Source: Deltaproteobacteria bacterium (GTDB lineage: Bacteria > Desulfobacterota > Desulfobacteria > Desulfobacterales > Desulfosarcinaceae). Taken from it: a DNA stretch of 64,000 nucleotides. The stretch spans positions 62,001-126,000 of the forward strand of contig JAKALP010000003.1 in assembly GCA_021824175.1 (NCBI GenBank). Reading direction: 5' to 3'. Positions 44,435 to 53,622 of the stretch are shown here, one piece after another (within the stretch, counting starts at the first letter, position 1; the number at the start of each line of letters is the position of its first letter). The notes under the pieces are model-generated. The model ran no database searches. It saw nothing but the letters and a program-made list of their open reading frames with translations, and was not told the origin of the DNA. The position numbers and the translations under genes are program-made.

Positions 44435-47400
44435 CTAAGGTGTTGGTTGCGGTTCCGGAATCCGATTGCAATAGGGGATCAGATCAATGGCCGCCGACAG
44501 ACAGCCCTCCGTTGGCGCGGTGATCGAGAATGGAACTGGATAGGCAGTGGCCTGCCGGGTCACCGTATTGATGGCATCATCCCGGGCCGGTGTGACCGGG
44601 TCCAGCGTGAACCCGCCCGCCCCGCTGGCCATGCCGCCAATGGGCAGGGTGAACTGGTAGGAAGCCCCTTTGTAGGTGATGGTCACATAGCCGTCATTGG
44701 TGGCGCTGGCCGTGATCGCCAAAGCCATGTAGGCAAACATCCGGGCATTGATCGCGCCAAAGCTGAGGTCGAAATTGCCGGAAGCCCTGATCGCGGTCAT
44801 CGAAAACAGGGAGGCCTGAAGACCACCGAAGTATCCGTTGGCCCTGAAACTGGCCTCCGGGAACATAAACCAATCCGTGTAGTTTTCGTAGTAGATATCC
44901 AGCTGGAGCTGCAAGGCCAGGGGTGCATTCAACCGCGCCATCATCATGCCGCCGCCGGGGCCGCAGATATCCGCACCGCACCATTGCAGCGCAGCGGTGC
45001 CGCCAGGCAGCGTATCCATGCCTTCGGCCAACGGATAGAACCACAACGGAACCACCGCCTGGGCGACCTCGGAATATTGGGCCGTGTGGATAAACTCGGC
45101 CTGGCCGGCATCGGCAACGCTGCGTTGACCGCAGCCCTCGCTGTTGCAGGCTTCCACCGCGAAGAAGGCTGGTGCCTTGAAGTTGAAAATATAGGGCAGC
45201 GCCCGATCGTGGTACGTGGTCAGGTTTGTCAAGAAGTCACTGTCGGTCGGGAATCCGCCGATGGGATCAAGCACATCGGTCTGCCAATTCTGGGTGAAGG
45301 TAAACGACGTGCCGGTGATGCTGCTGCCGACCCGTTCATAGGTGGAGGTGGATTGCCAGATGGCGCGATAGACGTTGTAGTAAGTGGCGCCGGCAACCGC
45401 GCTCCAGTTGACCACCACATCGGTCAGACCGGAGGTGATGTCCGAAGCCACAACGTTCAACGGCGTGCCGGGAATCGTGACGCATGTAATTTCGGCGCCA
45501 TCGATGAGTCCGTTGCAGTTGTCATCGATGTTGTTGCAGATCTCGGTGGCACCGGGATTGACCGCAACATTGGCATCATCGCAGTCGCCGCTTCGGGCCA
45601 CATAGCCGGAAGGCGCGGCGCACGCTTGGGTGCTGACCGACGCATTGCCGTAGGTATCCCCGTCCGCATCGCGGTAGTAGGTGATCTGCACACCCTCGTC
45701 CACGGTGCCGTTGCAGTTGTCATCCACGCCGTTGCAGGTTTCGCTGGCGCCTGGATGGACCGAGGCCAGGGTGTCATTGCAGTCCGTGCTGTTGCTCACA
45801 TACCCGCTGGGCACCGTACACGCCAGGGTGGTCGCGGCCGTGTTGCCGTAGCCGTCGCTGTCCGCATCGCGGTAGAAGGTCAATTGCACCCCTTCATCCA
45901 CCGTGCCATCACAGTTGTCGTCGATGCCATTGCAGGTTTCGCTGGCGTCGGGGTGGACCAAGGCCAGGCTGTCATTACAGTCGGTACGATCGGCCGTATA
46001 GCCTGATGGTGCGGTGCACGCCAAAGTGGTCACATTGGGACTGCCATAGGTGTCGCCATCGGCATCGCGGTAGAAGGTGAGTTGCACGCCTTCGTCCACC
46101 GTGCCGTTGCAATTGTCATCAACCAGGTTGCAGGTTTCGCTGGCACCGGGGTGAATCGAAGCCAGGCTGTCATTGCAGTCGGTGCTATTGGTCACATAGC
46201 CACTGGGCGCGGTGCAGGCCTGGGTAGTGACGCCTGCGTTACCGTAGCTGTCGCCGTCGGCGTCGCGGTAGAAGGTGAGTTTTACGCCTTCATCCACCGT
46301 GCCGTTGCAGTTATCGTCCACAAGGTTACATGTCTCGGTGGCGCCGGGGTGCACGGCGGCCGCGTTGTCATTGCAGTCGGTGCTATTGGTCACATAGCCA
46401 CTGGGCGCGGTGCAGGCCTGGGTAGTGACGCCTGCGTTACCGTAGCTGTCGCCGTCGGCGTCGCGGTAGTAGGTAATCTGCACGCCTTCGTCCACGGTGC
46501 CGTTGCAGTTGTCATCGATGCTGTTACAGGTCTCGGTGGCACCTGGATGTACCGCCGCCAAGGTGTCATTGCAGTCGCTGCTGTTGGTCACGTAGCCGCT
46601 GGGCGCTGAACAGGCCTGGGTCGTGACCGAGGTGTTGCCGTAGCCATCGCCGTCGGCATCGCGGTAATAGGTGATTTGTACGCCCTCATCCACTGTGCCG
46701 TTGCAGTTGTCGTCGATGCTGTTACAGGTCTCGGTGGCTCCTGGATGTACCGCCGCCAGGGTGTCATTGCAGTCCGTGCTGTTGGTCACATAGCCCGATG
46801 GCGCCGAACAGGCTTGGGTGCTGACCGTGGCGTTGCCGAAACCATCGCCGTCGGCATCGCGGTAGTAAGTGATTTGCACGCCTTCATCCACCGTGCCGTT
46901 GCAGTTGTCGTCGACGCCGTTACAGGTTTCGCTGGCGCCGGGGTGGACGGACGCCAGGGTGTCGTTGCAGTCCGTGCTGGTGCTGACATAGCCGGCGGGC
47001 GCGGAACAGGCCTGGACCGAAACCGCTGCATTGCCGTAGGTATCGTTATCCGCGTCGCCATAGAAGGTGAGTTGCACGCCTTCATCCGCGGTGCCGTTGC
47101 AGTTGTCGTCGATGCCGTTGCAAATCTCGGCGGTCGGCGTGCCGGGTTTGCAGGAATCGACCATGGCGCCGCTGACGCAGGCCAAAGTGCCGGTGCTGGC
47201 GCAAGCGCCCACGCCGCAGGTGGTCGCTTGGGTGGCGACACCGTTATCCACGAGGCCGTCACAATTGTTGTCGATACCGTCACACGCTTCGGCGGTAGGA
47301 GTACCGGGCACACAGGTATTGGAGGCCCACTGGCCGTTGACGCAGGTCTCGGTGCCGCTGGCCGCGCAGGCGCCCAGACCGCACTGGACGTCGCGGGTCT

Positions 47401-49012
47401 GGCCGTTGGTGCAGGCGCAGCTGATACCCTCATCGGTCTGGCCGTTGCAATTGTTGTCGATGCCGTCGCACACTTCGGCCGTGGCCCCGGCCGTGGGGTT
47501 GCATGAATCGACCATCTGGCCGTTGACGCAGGTCGCGCTGCCAGTTTGGCCGGCGCAGGCCCCTACGCCGCAAGTGGTGGCTACAGGGGCGATATTTTCA
47601 TCCACCTGGCCGTTGCAGTTGTCGTCGATGCCGTTGCAGATCTCAGCCCCCGGCGTGCCGACATGACACGAATCAACCATGGCGCCATTGACGCAAGCCA
47701 ATGTGCCGGTGCTGGCGCAGGCCCCCACGCCGCAGGTGGTGGCCTGGGTGGCGATGCCGTTATCCACCGCGCCATCGCAATTGTTGTCGATGCCATCGCA
47801 AATTTCGGCCGTCGGGGAGCCCGACACGCAGGTGCTGCCGCCCCACTGGCCATTGACGCAGGTCTCGGTGCCGGTAGCCGCGCAAGCGCCCGTGCCGCAT
47901 GATACGCTGCGGGTCTGCCCGCTGACGCAGGTACACGTAATGCCGTCATCCACCTGGCCGTTGCAATTGTTGTCGATGCCATCACACACTTCGGCCGTGG
48001 CTCCGGCCGTGGGGTTACAGGAATCGACCATCTGGCCGTTGATGCAGGTGGAAGCGCCAGTCTGGCCGGCGCAGGCCCCCACGCCGCAAGTGGTGGCTAC
48101 AGGCGCGATGCCATCGTCAATCTGTCCATTGCAGTTGTCGTCGATGCCGTTGCAAATCTCCGCGGATGGCGAACCGGCCACGCAGGTGCTTGTTCCCCAC
48201 TGGCCGTTGACGCAAGTTTCAATGCCGTTTCTGGCGCAAGCGCCCACGCCGCATTGGACATTGCGTGTCTGGCCGTTGGTGCAGGCGCAGGTCAGGCCGT
48301 CATCGACTTGGCCGTCACAGTCGTTATCCACGCCGTCGCACACCTCCGCGGTGGCTCTGGCCGTTGGGTTGCATGAATCGACCATGGCGCCGTTGACGCA
48401 AGTGGAGCTACCGGTAGTGCCGGCACAGGCGCCCACGCCGCAAGTAGTGCCCACGGCGGCAATGCCGTCGTCGATCTGGCCATTGCAGTTGTCATCGATA
48501 CCGTTGCACACTTCGGCGGCGCCCGGATGTACCGCGGCATTGCTATCGTTGCAATCGGTGGAGTTGGACACGCAATTGGACGGCGGCGTAGTGGATTCGA
48601 TCCGCTTGTTGATGTCGCCATAACCGTCGTGGTCATCATCCATGTAGCAAGCCACCGTCGTGGGCGGCGCCACCCGGATGGTCCAGGTAATGGAGCTGGG
48701 TTTCAATCCCTTCAGCTTGTAGTACCAATCATAGAAGCTGCTCTCTTCACGCACCACCAGGGTGTGCTGGACAGGTTGATTGTTGGTGAGCTGTTCGGCC
48801 TTATACACATATTGGCCTTTGTCATAAGCCACGCGCCGTCCGTCCAAGTACCATACCAATCTGGCAACGGCATCATCACTGACCGCGGTGAAGGTTTGCG
48901 AGGCGCCCGGCGCCAGCGCAACGGTGGTTGTTTTAGGAGTGTATTCGGTGATACACCCGGTCAATAGAAACGTCAGCCCAATGATCCACAAAAATTTTCG
49001 CTTGCTTCCCAT
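44435..49012 (-). CDS. Giant MopE-repeat surface lipoprotein
   Basis: 1525 residues from the ATG at 49012 (AGGAGG 8 nt upstream). The N-terminus MGSKRKFLWIIGLTFLLTGC is a lipoprotein signal, Cys20. After a ~120-residue beta domain comes a repeat region with 17 copies of the MopE-type metal-binding motif, [IV]D[DN][ND]C[ND]G. The first part alternates with Cys-rich TTCGVGACAG...C.NG..VDSC modules. The second part is eight 66-residue units with EGVQITYYRDADGDGYGN, whose DADGDG loops resemble EF-hand/thrombospondin-3 calcium sites. A fibronectin-III-like domain (VNWSAVAGATYYNVYRA) and a ~250-residue unknown C-terminal domain end the protein. It is probably an outer-surface, metal-binding adhesion or scaffold protein. 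Confidence 0.88.
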   Translation of the reverse strand: MGSKRKFLWIIGLTFLLTGCITEYTPKTTTVALAPGASQTFTAVSDDAVARLVWYLDGRRVAYDKGQYVYKAEQLTNNQPVQHTLVVREESSFYDWYYKLKGLKPSSITWTIRVAPPTTVACYMDDDHDGYGDINKRIESTTPPSNCVSNSTDCNDSNAAVHPGAAEVCNGIDDNCNGQIDDGIAAVGTTCGVGACAGTTGSSTCVNGAMVDSCNPTARATAEVCDGVDNDCDGQVDDGLTCACTNGQTRNVQCGVGACARNGIETCVNGQWGTSTCVAGSPSAEICNGIDDNCNGQIDDGIAPVATTCGVGACAGQTGASTCINGQMVDSCNPTAGATAEVCDGIDNNCNGQVDDGITCTCVSGQTRSVSCGTGACAATGTETCVNGQWGGSTCVSGSPTAEICDGIDNNCDGAVDNGIATQATTCGVGACASTGTLACVNGAMVDSCHVGTPGAEICNGIDDNCNGQVDENIAPVATTCGVGACAGQTGSATCVNGQMVDSCNPTAGATAEVCDGIDNNCNGQTDEGISCACTNGQTRDVQCGLGACAASGTETCVNGQWASNTCVPGTPTAEACDGIDNNCDGLVDNGVATQATTCGVGACASTGTLACVSGAMVDSCKPGTPTAEICNGIDDNCNGTADEGVQLTFYGDADNDTYGNAAVSVQACSAPAGYVSTSTDCNDTLASVHPGASETCNGVDDNCNGTVDEGVQITYYRDADGDGFGNATVSTQACSAPSGYVTNSTDCNDTLAAVHPGATETCNSIDDNCNGTVDEGVQITYYRDADGDGYGNTSVTTQACSAPSGYVTNSSDCNDTLAAVHPGATETCNSIDDNCNGTVDEGVQITYYRDADGDSYGNAGVTTQACTAPSGYVTNSTDCNDNAAAVHPGATETCNLVDDNCNGTVDEGVKLTFYRDADGDSYGNAGVTTQACTAPSGYVTNSTDCNDSLASIHPGASETCNLVDDNCNGTVDEGVQLTFYRDADGDTYGSPNVTTLACTAPSGYTADRTDCNDSLALVHPDASETCNGIDDNCDGTVDEGVQLTFYRDADSDGYGNTAATTLACTVPSGYVSNSTDCNDTLASVHPGASETCNGVDDNCNGTVDEGVQITYYRDADGDTYGNASVSTQACAAPSGYVARSGDCDDANVAVNPGATEICNNIDDNCNGLIDGAEITCVTIPGTPLNVVASDITSGLTDVVVNWSAVAGATYYNVYRAIWQSTSTYERVGSSITGTSFTFTQNWQTDVLDPIGGFPTDSDFLTNLTTYHDRALPYIFNFKAPAFFAVEACNSEGCGQRSVADAGQAEFIHTAQYSEVAQAVVPLWFYPLAEGMDTLPGGTAALQWCGADICGPGGGMMMARLNAPLALQLQLDIYYENYTDWFMFPEASFRANGYFGGLQASLFSMTAIRASGNFDLSFGAINARMFAYMALAITASATNDGYVTITYKGASYQFTLPIGGMASGAGGFTLDPVTPARDDAINTVTRQATAYPVPFSITAPTEGCLSAAIDLIPYCNRIPEPQPTP
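45480..48575 (-). repeat. In-frame tandem repeat array of the MopE-like lipoprotein
   Basis: About 45480-47100 holds eight 198-bp units (66 residues) with high nucleotide similarity between neighbours, e.g. the units ending at 46250 and 46450 share long identical stretches. About 47100-48575 holds shorter alternating Cys-rich units. Copy number changes by recombination or assembly collapse are likely here. Confidence 0.8.
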
Positions 49013-49589
49013 CTTCGCCCTCCTGCCCTTGCGCAACATATGATTTACACGGCCCTGCGCGGTCCACGCTGCTTGCCGAACCGGCATGCGCGTCCGCTGG
49101 CCATTTAGCCCCTCAAGTTCCGGCGCTTGATATGTGCTGACGATATAAAGATGGAACAATGTCACCGTCTAGCCCAGGACGATGACTTATCCGGGTACTT
49201 GGCCGATTTGTTCCAAACCGGCCTGCACCGCTGGATCGAGTCCTGCCTATCAGAGGCAACAGGCCCTAACTCATAAAAGCTGCTCTCCGGCGCCGTTTCA
49301 GCCGTTGGCCCCCGGTAGCGGTTCATTATGGATCTGTCATGGAAAAGGTGGCGCGGTATCTCTGGCCGTTTGCGTGTCGGTCGCGCCCTGCGGAGAGTCC
49401 ACAGGGACGGCCAAAAATTGAACCGACATGTCAGTTCGTAACACGCCAGACAACATCATGCAACTAAAAATTACAATTTAGAAAACATTACATGTCTGGC
49501 ATACATGATCCAACCCTGATACCGAATCCTCCTTTTAATAATCCGAACGATCAGCAGCGCATGGAGATCAGAAGAGCGCCAGACCCGCC
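49013..49589. other. Intergenic region before the MopE-like gene
   Basis: No gene supported. An inverted repeat GCCAGACA/TGTCTGGC (49445-49452 with 49493-49500) flanks a 40-nt AT-rich stretch with TAAA/TTTA inner pairing. It may be an operator or the promoter region of the lipoprotein gene. The rest (49166-49440) shows nothing recognisable. Confidence 0.3.
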
Positions 49590-51113
49590 TTAACTCGCCA
49601 AAGCCGATAGATGCTCCCTTTCAATCTTGGCGAACGCCAGCTCCAGTTTTTTCAGATACCCATCGGCCAGGGATATGGGTGCAGCATGGCCCGACTGGGA
49701 TTGGCTTCGGGCCCGCGGAATCTGATACCCCTCCCATAGGGGCATCAACCGCCGCACCCGGTTTTCCTTAAAAAGTTCGGCCACGGCATTAACGAAAGTA
49801 AAGAGCGCCACGCCCTCTTTGCGGTGATCGGTGCTGATGGCCGCGTGGGGTTTGCCTTCGAGCGTCTGGCTCACCATATGGGTCAGGAGATCGGCCGGCC
49901 CCACTTCGAGGAAGATCCGCGCGCCGTCGCGATGCAATTGTTCGATCTGTTGGCCGAAGCGCACCGGTTTTTGAACATGGGCGTGTAGCAATTTACGGTA
50001 GATATCCGGATGGTTGCCGACTTTGTGGCCAAACAGATAGGAATAGACGTCGCATTGGGCGGGCGCGAAAGTAATCTCAGGAAGAAATTCGGCGAACATC
50101 TCCCCGGCATCATAAGACAAGGGGCAGTGGGCCGCGCCTGAAATGGGAATCAGGCGGCTGGCGATGCGCTGTTTGCGCATGATTTGATGGGTTTTGACAA
50201 TACTTTCATTGACCCCGGTCAATGCGATTTGGCCGGGGGTGTTGTAATTGGCCATCCAGACGTTTTCAATCCCGTGAAGGGAGAGCACCGACTGAATCCG
50301 CTCGGATTTCTCCTGCACGATCAGAATGGAGCCGCGCTTGGCCTGGGGACAGGCCAAGGCACACTCGCCGCGTCGGCGGGCAATGCGGATCATGTCTTCG
50401 CCGGAGATCACCCCCGCGGCCCGCAAGGCGGCCACATCCCCAAAACTGTGGGCCGCCACGGCATCCGGGGCGACCCCCATCTCTTCCAACAAATTGAGAA
50501 TCGATTGCGCCACCACGCCGATGGCCGCATTGGTCCAGTCAGCGCTGGAGAGTTTCAAAAACGCGGCCTCTGCTTCCGCGCTGGTGGCATGACCGGAAGA
50601 GAAAACAACTTCTCGAATGCTTTGATCGCCCCAGCGCATGGCGCCCAGCGTTTCCCAGGCCCGTTGCGCCGCGGGAAACGCGTCAGCCAAGGCTTTGCCC
50701 ATGCCCAGGTACTGAGAACCTTGACCCGCGAAGAGGTAGGCGAGTTTGTTGCGAGTCTCGCCCAAGCCGTAAAACAGGCCCGCGGCCGGGAATGAAAAGG
50801 AGGTGTCCGGCCGCTGGACGATCAATTTGCGTAAATAGACGAGCTTGCGGCCAAGCTCGCCTTCACCAAAAGCAGTAATTGCCGTTCGGAAAGGGGCCGC
50901 GGCCGGCGTCTGATCCGAATCGAGTAAAGTATGATAAGAAAGATGCTTTAATAAACCGGACTCTTCGCCGGTGGCCTCCAGATCGCGTACCCATTGGTCG
51001 ATACGCGCCACCAGGTCGCCGGCAGTAGCCGCGTTGAATACCACCAGCTCCGGAATTTGATATCCGCGTTCCCTGGAAGCCTCATCCCGATGGACTGCTT
51101 CGGTGCCACGCAT
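49590..51113 (-). CDS. Stand-alone acyltransferase of a Pfa-like polyketide/lipid synthase
   Basis: 507 residues. The AT domain starts at about 120 with LAYLFAGQGSQYLGMG; the nucleophile is Ser223 in VAAHSFGDVAAL (canonical GHSxGE altered to AHSFGD), and the partner His is probably His329 in GAAHCPLS. The C-terminal part HRDGARIFLEVGPADLLTHMV is shared with the AT domain of the KS-AT-DH protein, so the two are paralogous. The first ~110 residues resemble a KS-to-AT linker. It would load malonyl or another extender onto the ACPs, like PfaB in trans. GGAGAGGAGA precedes the ATG. It is the last gene of the operon. Confidence 0.88.
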   Translation of the reverse strand: MRGTEAVHRDEASRERGYQIPELVVFNAATAGDLVARIDQWVRDLEATGEESGLLKHLSYHTLLDSDQTPAAAPFRTAITAFGEGELGRKLVYLRKLIVQRPDTSFSFPAAGLFYGLGETRNKLAYLFAGQGSQYLGMGKALADAFPAAQRAWETLGAMRWGDQSIREVVFSSGHATSAEAEAAFLKLSSADWTNAAIGVVAQSILNLLEEMGVAPDAVAAHSFGDVAALRAAGVISGEDMIRIARRRGECALACPQAKRGSILIVQEKSERIQSVLSLHGIENVWMANYNTPGQIALTGVNESIVKTHQIMRKQRIASRLIPISGAAHCPLSYDAGEMFAEFLPEITFAPAQCDVYSYLFGHKVGNHPDIYRKLLHAHVQKPVRFGQQIEQLHRDGARIFLEVGPADLLTHMVSQTLEGKPHAAISTDHRKEGVALFTFVNAVAELFKENRVRRLMPLWEGYQIPRARSQSQSGHAAPISLADGYLKKLELAFAKIEREHLSALAS

Positions 51114-51239
51114 AGCGATCTCCTCTCCTTTGCGGCGCCCCAGCCGCTTAGCCCAGATTCAGTGCGGGATCCCCGAATAGCTTTTCAGCTCTCTCTTTTG
51201 CTTCTCTTCCTCCGCCGATGATCTTTAATCTGCCAGAAC

Positions 51240-52937
51240 TTATTCTTGCTTCACCTGAATCAACTCCCAGCCGCCGATGGGGTTGCCATTGCTATCTTGA
51301 GCGACGTTGGCCGGGTTGGCCGTGCCGAGATAAAGGCCGGTCCCGTCCGCTATGGCTGTACGGAAACCGTAGTTGGCGAAATTGCCATACCCATCGCGGG
51401 TCATATTTACGGCCGCGGCGCTGGTGGATGGAAAGCGCCACAAATCACCACCGAACTCGCCCTGATCCGGTGTGAGCAGCGCGGGAATGTTGATGTTCTG
51501 GCCATTGAACCAATCGGTCACCAGGTGAGTCCAATCCAGCCAGAGATAGGAGTTATCCATGGTTCCCACGAAGAGTTGATTTTTATAGATGGCCATGGAC
51601 CAGGTGTAGTTGTTGAACTGATTGCCGAAGCCGGACTTGCCGTATTTGCCCCGCAACCCGCTCATCTTATTGGCGCGGTTGACCCAAGCGCCGCCCGCGG
51701 CCGTGGGCACGTAGACCGGCAGGCGCGCATCACCATAAAGCAATTCCACTTTGCCACCGTTTTCAAAATTACTGCCCCTGAAAATCGAGGTGGCGCGCCA
51801 GACATTAAAGAAGGCCGAAGGAATGTCGGCAATACCAATACCGTAGGCCTGGACGGCCAGCATGACCACATTAGCGTGATCGTGCATGGTGCCCCAATAG
51901 AGCTGGCCGCCATAGGAGATCATGGCTCCCATACCGTAGAGATTGGCGATGATCGGGTCGGGCTCAAACTGATCGGTCTGCCACACCTTGGTCCATCTGT
52001 TGGCGTCGGCCGCGGTCAAACCGCCGGAAGGCACGGCCGGGCTCATCCACAGTCCGGGCATAACGCCCTGGGCCGAAGGCCAGGTGCCCGCGTACAGACG
52101 GCCATTGTGGGGAGTAATTTCAGCGCCCTTGGCATCCAGTACGCCCACCTCTTCAAAGGAGAAGAGATTGCCGGCGCCGCCGGTCCAGCGCAGCACCCGG
52201 CCGCCGCCGTTGAGGGTGCTGACCGTGGTGTAGAGTAGATTATTCATGATGGTCCAGCGCCGGATGCTGTTATACTGGCTCAGGGTTTGGGCGCCCAGCA
52301 GTTGGCCCGAAAGAGCGTCAAAGACAAACATGTTGACCGCCGCATAATCGCCCATGGGACCGGCCAGGAAGATCAGATTGTTATAGGCAATACCGGAGCG
52401 AAATCCGTAGGTACTGTTTAGGAGTGACAGAGCCTGGGGATCGCTGATGGCCGCCGATTTGTCGGTCAGCGTTTTGGTGTTGAGATTGTAGGTGTAGATC
52501 TTGGGCGGCCGGTAGTCGCTGAAGATATTGCTGGGCGCCTCAATGCCCGCTTGGGTCAAATACTGCCCCTGGCTGTATTCGCACACCCACAGATTGCTTT
52601 CAAAGGGCTTGAGATCCAGATTGCCCATGTAGGCCGTGCCGGCGTTCATCAAACACAAAATATTGGCCGCCGTTCCGAACCACAGAGTGTCGCCGAATTT
52701 GGCCAGACTCCACAGATAGGCCTGATTGGCCTTGGGTTTCTGATCAGCGCCGCAGGTCGGCCCTGGAACATACGGCTGGCCGATGCCATTGTAGCACTCG
52801 TCAATATCGGCCTTGGCCAGCAGTTGATGGGTGTAAACCGGTGTGGGAGTCGGCGGCGGTGTGCCCATAGCGAAACAGGTTCCCGAAAGAGCCGCCACCA
52901 AGACCAATGCGAGTACGCCCAATGTTTTCTTTTCCAT
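51240..52937 (-). CDS. Secreted propeller-like protein of unknown function
   Basis: 565 residues with a signal peptide (MEKKTLGVLALVLVAALSGTCFA) and a short Pro/Thr linker. The body has repeating beta-strand segments with aromatic-Gly-Thr turns (GDTLWFGTAANI, NGRLYAGTWPSAQG, GGQLYWGTMHDH, KNQLFVGTMDNSY, GTGLYLGTANP), about six to seven blades, as in beta-propellers that read out as secreted sensors or lyases. No catalytic motif recognised. GAGGAGAGGG precedes the ATG. Located between the sulfotransferase and acyltransferase genes on the same strand, so it may act on or carry the lipid product outside the cytoplasm. Confidence 0.75.
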   Translation of the reverse strand: MEKKTLGVLALVLVAALSGTCFAMGTPPPTPTPVYTHQLLAKADIDECYNGIGQPYVPGPTCGADQKPKANQAYLWSLAKFGDTLWFGTAANILCLMNAGTAYMGNLDLKPFESNLWVCEYSQGQYLTQAGIEAPSNIFSDYRPPKIYTYNLNTKTLTDKSAAISDPQALSLLNSTYGFRSGIAYNNLIFLAGPMGDYAAVNMFVFDALSGQLLGAQTLSQYNSIRRWTIMNNLLYTTVSTLNGGGRVLRWTGGAGNLFSFEEVGVLDAKGAEITPHNGRLYAGTWPSAQGVMPGLWMSPAVPSGGLTAADANRWTKVWQTDQFEPDPIIANLYGMGAMISYGGQLYWGTMHDHANVVMLAVQAYGIGIADIPSAFFNVWRATSIFRGSNFENGGKVELLYGDARLPVYVPTAAGGAWVNRANKMSGLRGKYGKSGFGNQFNNYTWSMAIYKNQLFVGTMDNSYLWLDWTHLVTDWFNGQNINIPALLTPDQGEFGGDLWRFPSTSAAAVNMTRDGYGNFANYGFRTAIADGTGLYLGTANPANVAQDSNGNPIGGWELIQVKQE

Positions 52938-53013
52938 GCGCCCTCTCCTCTGTTCTCTTCTTCAAAAAGTATGTATTGGAAGCGGATCTATGATCAATGG
53001 ATATGGAAGCTGA

Positions 53014-53622
53014 CTAAGCGTGCTTTCTTTGCCGGTACAAATTGGGGTCCACCGCCTCCACCATGCGGCCCACATCCAATCGGTTTTGCAGAAATTCGTT
53101 CACGCGCCCGGCTTCGCGCCAGGGATCCTGAACCACTTCATGATAATGGACATAGAGCGCTTTAAAGTGGTTTTGCTTTTCGATCCAGCGGAAGGTGGCG
53201 GCCAGATACTTTTCATATTTAGCGGCCATGACCGCATCGGGGATCTCGTCATTGGTCACGCCCCGGCGCTGCAGCATCTTCTTCTGGGATGCTAATATCT
53301 CAGCCATGTTGCGGCGCATGAAGATCACATAGTAGAAAATGTCACTTGGCAGCATGGGCAGCAGGGCGGAGATGGCCTTGACGGCCTTGCCCTTCTCCTG
53401 CTGGAGCCAGGCGGCGTCCGCATCGAGCTGCTTGATCTTCTCCAGCTCGAAGTAGCCGTTGGGATTGTCTTCGTTGGCTTTGCGGATGTTATCGCTGCAA
53501 ATGGGCATGCCGCCGGCATCGAGCATGCGCATCATCATGCTGGTGCCCGAGCGCGGCAAACCGGAGACCACGGTGATGGCGTCGGAAACCGGCGGCAGAA
53601 CCGAAAAGTTATCGAGCGGCAT
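53014..53622 (-). CDS. Small PAPS-dependent sulfotransferase
   Basis: 202 residues. The 5'-phosphosulfate loop VVSGLPRSGTSMMMRML (about 18-34) and a 3'-phosphate-binding segment VIFMRRNMAEILASQKKM are present; a conserved late segment is YVHYHEVVQDP. It is shorter than typical sulfotransferases (250-300). It overlaps the upstream hydrolase by 14 bp, with GAAGGAGG inside that gene fixing the ATG, so the two are made together. In curacin and olefin-synthase pathways an ST domain sulfates a beta-hydroxyl before decarboxylation by the TE. The same pairing here suggests a similar role, but tailoring sulfation of a lipid head is an alternative. PAPS could come from CysC (18.4 kb). Confidence 0.87.
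   Translation of the reverse strand: MPLDNFSVLPPVSDAITVVSGLPRSGTSMMMRMLDAGGMPICSDNIRKANEDNPNGYFELEKIKQLDADAAWLQQEKGKAVKAISALLPMLPSDIFYYVIFMRRNMAEILASQKKMLQRRGVTNDEIPDAVMAAKYEKYLAATFRWIEKQNHFKALYVHYHEVVQDPWREAGRVNEFLQNRLDVGRMVEAVDPNLYRQRKHA

Noticed and set aside
44260-44523. 87-codon plus-strand frame with GGGAGGGG upstream
   Set aside because: The site is only about 4 nt from the ATG, the frame runs through a perfect terminator and into the antisense of the lipoprotein gene.
44447-48623. Long open frames opposite the MopE-like gene
   Set aside because: Mirror frames of a GC-rich repeat; the minus-strand protein has signal peptide, motifs and ribosome-binding site.
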